Source: Streptosporangiaceae bacterium (GTDB taxonomy: Bacteria; Actinomycetota; Actinomycetes; Streptosporangiales; Streptosporangiaceae). From it: 6,365 bases of DNA. A program made the translations under genes and the position numbers. The stretch spans positions 1-6,365 of the forward strand of contig JASHTQ010000149.1 in the NCBI GenBank assembly GCA_030040475.1. The letters are read 5' to 3'. The notes under the pieces were generated by a model. The model was not told the origin of the DNA. It worked only from the letters and a program-made list of their open reading frames with translations, and searched no databases. Positions 6,143 through 6,365 of the stretch are shown here, in pieces (the stretch's first letter is position 1; every line of letters begins with the position of its first letter).

Positions 6143-6365
6143 TCAGATCATCGCGGCGGCCGCGGCGTGGCGGCGGCGCAGGGTTTCGCGGCGGTGGGCG
6201 GGGTCGGGGCCGAGCTGGCTGATCGGGGTTTCCCGGAGCGGGTGGTGGGAGGCGATCAGGTATTCGCCGCGCCTTACCAGCCAGCGCATCCAGGCTGCGG
6301 CGGGCGGCCGGTCACGCTTGGCGGAGTTGCCCGCTGAACGGGCACCGCCGCTCGTTCTGAAAAGA
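6143..6365 (-). CDS. C-terminal end of an unrecognised protein, cut by the right edge
   Basis: The minus frame is open from the window edge to a TGA at 6143-6145, giving 73 visible residues. From about residue 20 onward nearly every codon ends in G or C, which supports real coding in a high-GC genome; the competing plus-strand frame over the same bases is low-complexity and arginine/glycine-rich. Readable stretches include WMRWLVRRGEYLIASHHP and PISQLGPDPAHRRETLRR, ending in an alanine-rich tail. I recognise no family, domain or membrane segment. The first visible ATG (6289) has no ribosome-binding site, so the gene probably starts beyond the window. The edge part also contains repeat copy 2. 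Confidence 0.6.
   Translation of the reverse strand, partial: LFRTSGGARSAGNSAKRDRPPAAAWMRWLVRRGEYLIASHHPLRETPISQLGPDPAHRRETLRRRHAAAAAMI
6345..6365 (+). repeat. Short direct repeat, copy 2
   Basis: This is the second copy of the CCGCTCGTTC-N-GAAAA repeat (copy 1 at 6027-6048). It lies inside the reading frame of the right-edge gene and reaches the window end, so its full length is unknown. Confidence 0.4.

Noticed and set aside
6056..6337. Plus-strand open frame (93 codons) near the right edge
   Set aside because: Low-complexity product; the minus-strand frame over most of the same bases has much stronger G/C third-position bias.

Overview
The window reads as high-GC actinomycete DNA. Coding frames end overwhelmingly in G or C, GTG is used as a start, and all genes are closely packed. 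No rRNA, tRNA, CRISPR array or intact transposon was seen. The exact genus cannot be read from the sequence. The mix of a nuclease-helicase, an aberrant purine enzyme, a protein of unknown function and a MazG-like hydrolase looks like an accessory or defence-type locus rather than core metabolism.

Layout, left to right. (1) A stem-loop at the left edge, then a minus-strand gene (51-2777) for a 908-residue UvrD-type helicase fused to a RecB/Cas4-like nuclease with four probable Fe-S cysteines. (2) A 166-base divergent intergenic region with promoter-like and operator-like sequences. (3) A two-gene plus-strand operon. Its first gene (2944-4539) fuses an N-terminal P-loop kinase-like domain to an adenylosuccinate synthetase domain whose catalytic aspartate is replaced by serine. 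Its second gene (4544-5476), only 4 bases later, encodes a protein with FVNDIGDYAKY and FLDPDNGLE motifs whose function I do not recognise. (4) A convergent minus-strand gene (5347-5790) for a MazG-like nucleotide pyrophosphohydrolase, overlapping the end of the previous gene by 130 bases. (5) About 350 bases of non-coding DNA with small repeats and hairpins, then the 3' end of another minus-strand gene running off the right edge.

Main interest. Aspartate-to-serine replacement in the PurA phosphate-loop motif is, from my knowledge of the family, the hallmark of phage PurZ. PurZ is the succinylaminoadenylate (ADGSMP) synthase that acts on dGMP in the pathway making 2-aminoadenine (Z) DNA. In cyanophage S-2L a MazG-like enzyme (MazZ) supplies dGMP from dGTP. 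Here a PurZ-like domain, a fused nucleotide-kinase-like domain and a MazG-like enzyme lie within 3 kb. The inferred role is making or managing a modified purine nucleotide, with the helicase-nuclease perhaps acting on DNA nearby. The locus lacks PurB, DatZ and a Z-type polymerase in this window, so full Z-DNA synthesis is not supported. Defence, nucleoside-metabolite synthesis and prophage remnant all remain possible.
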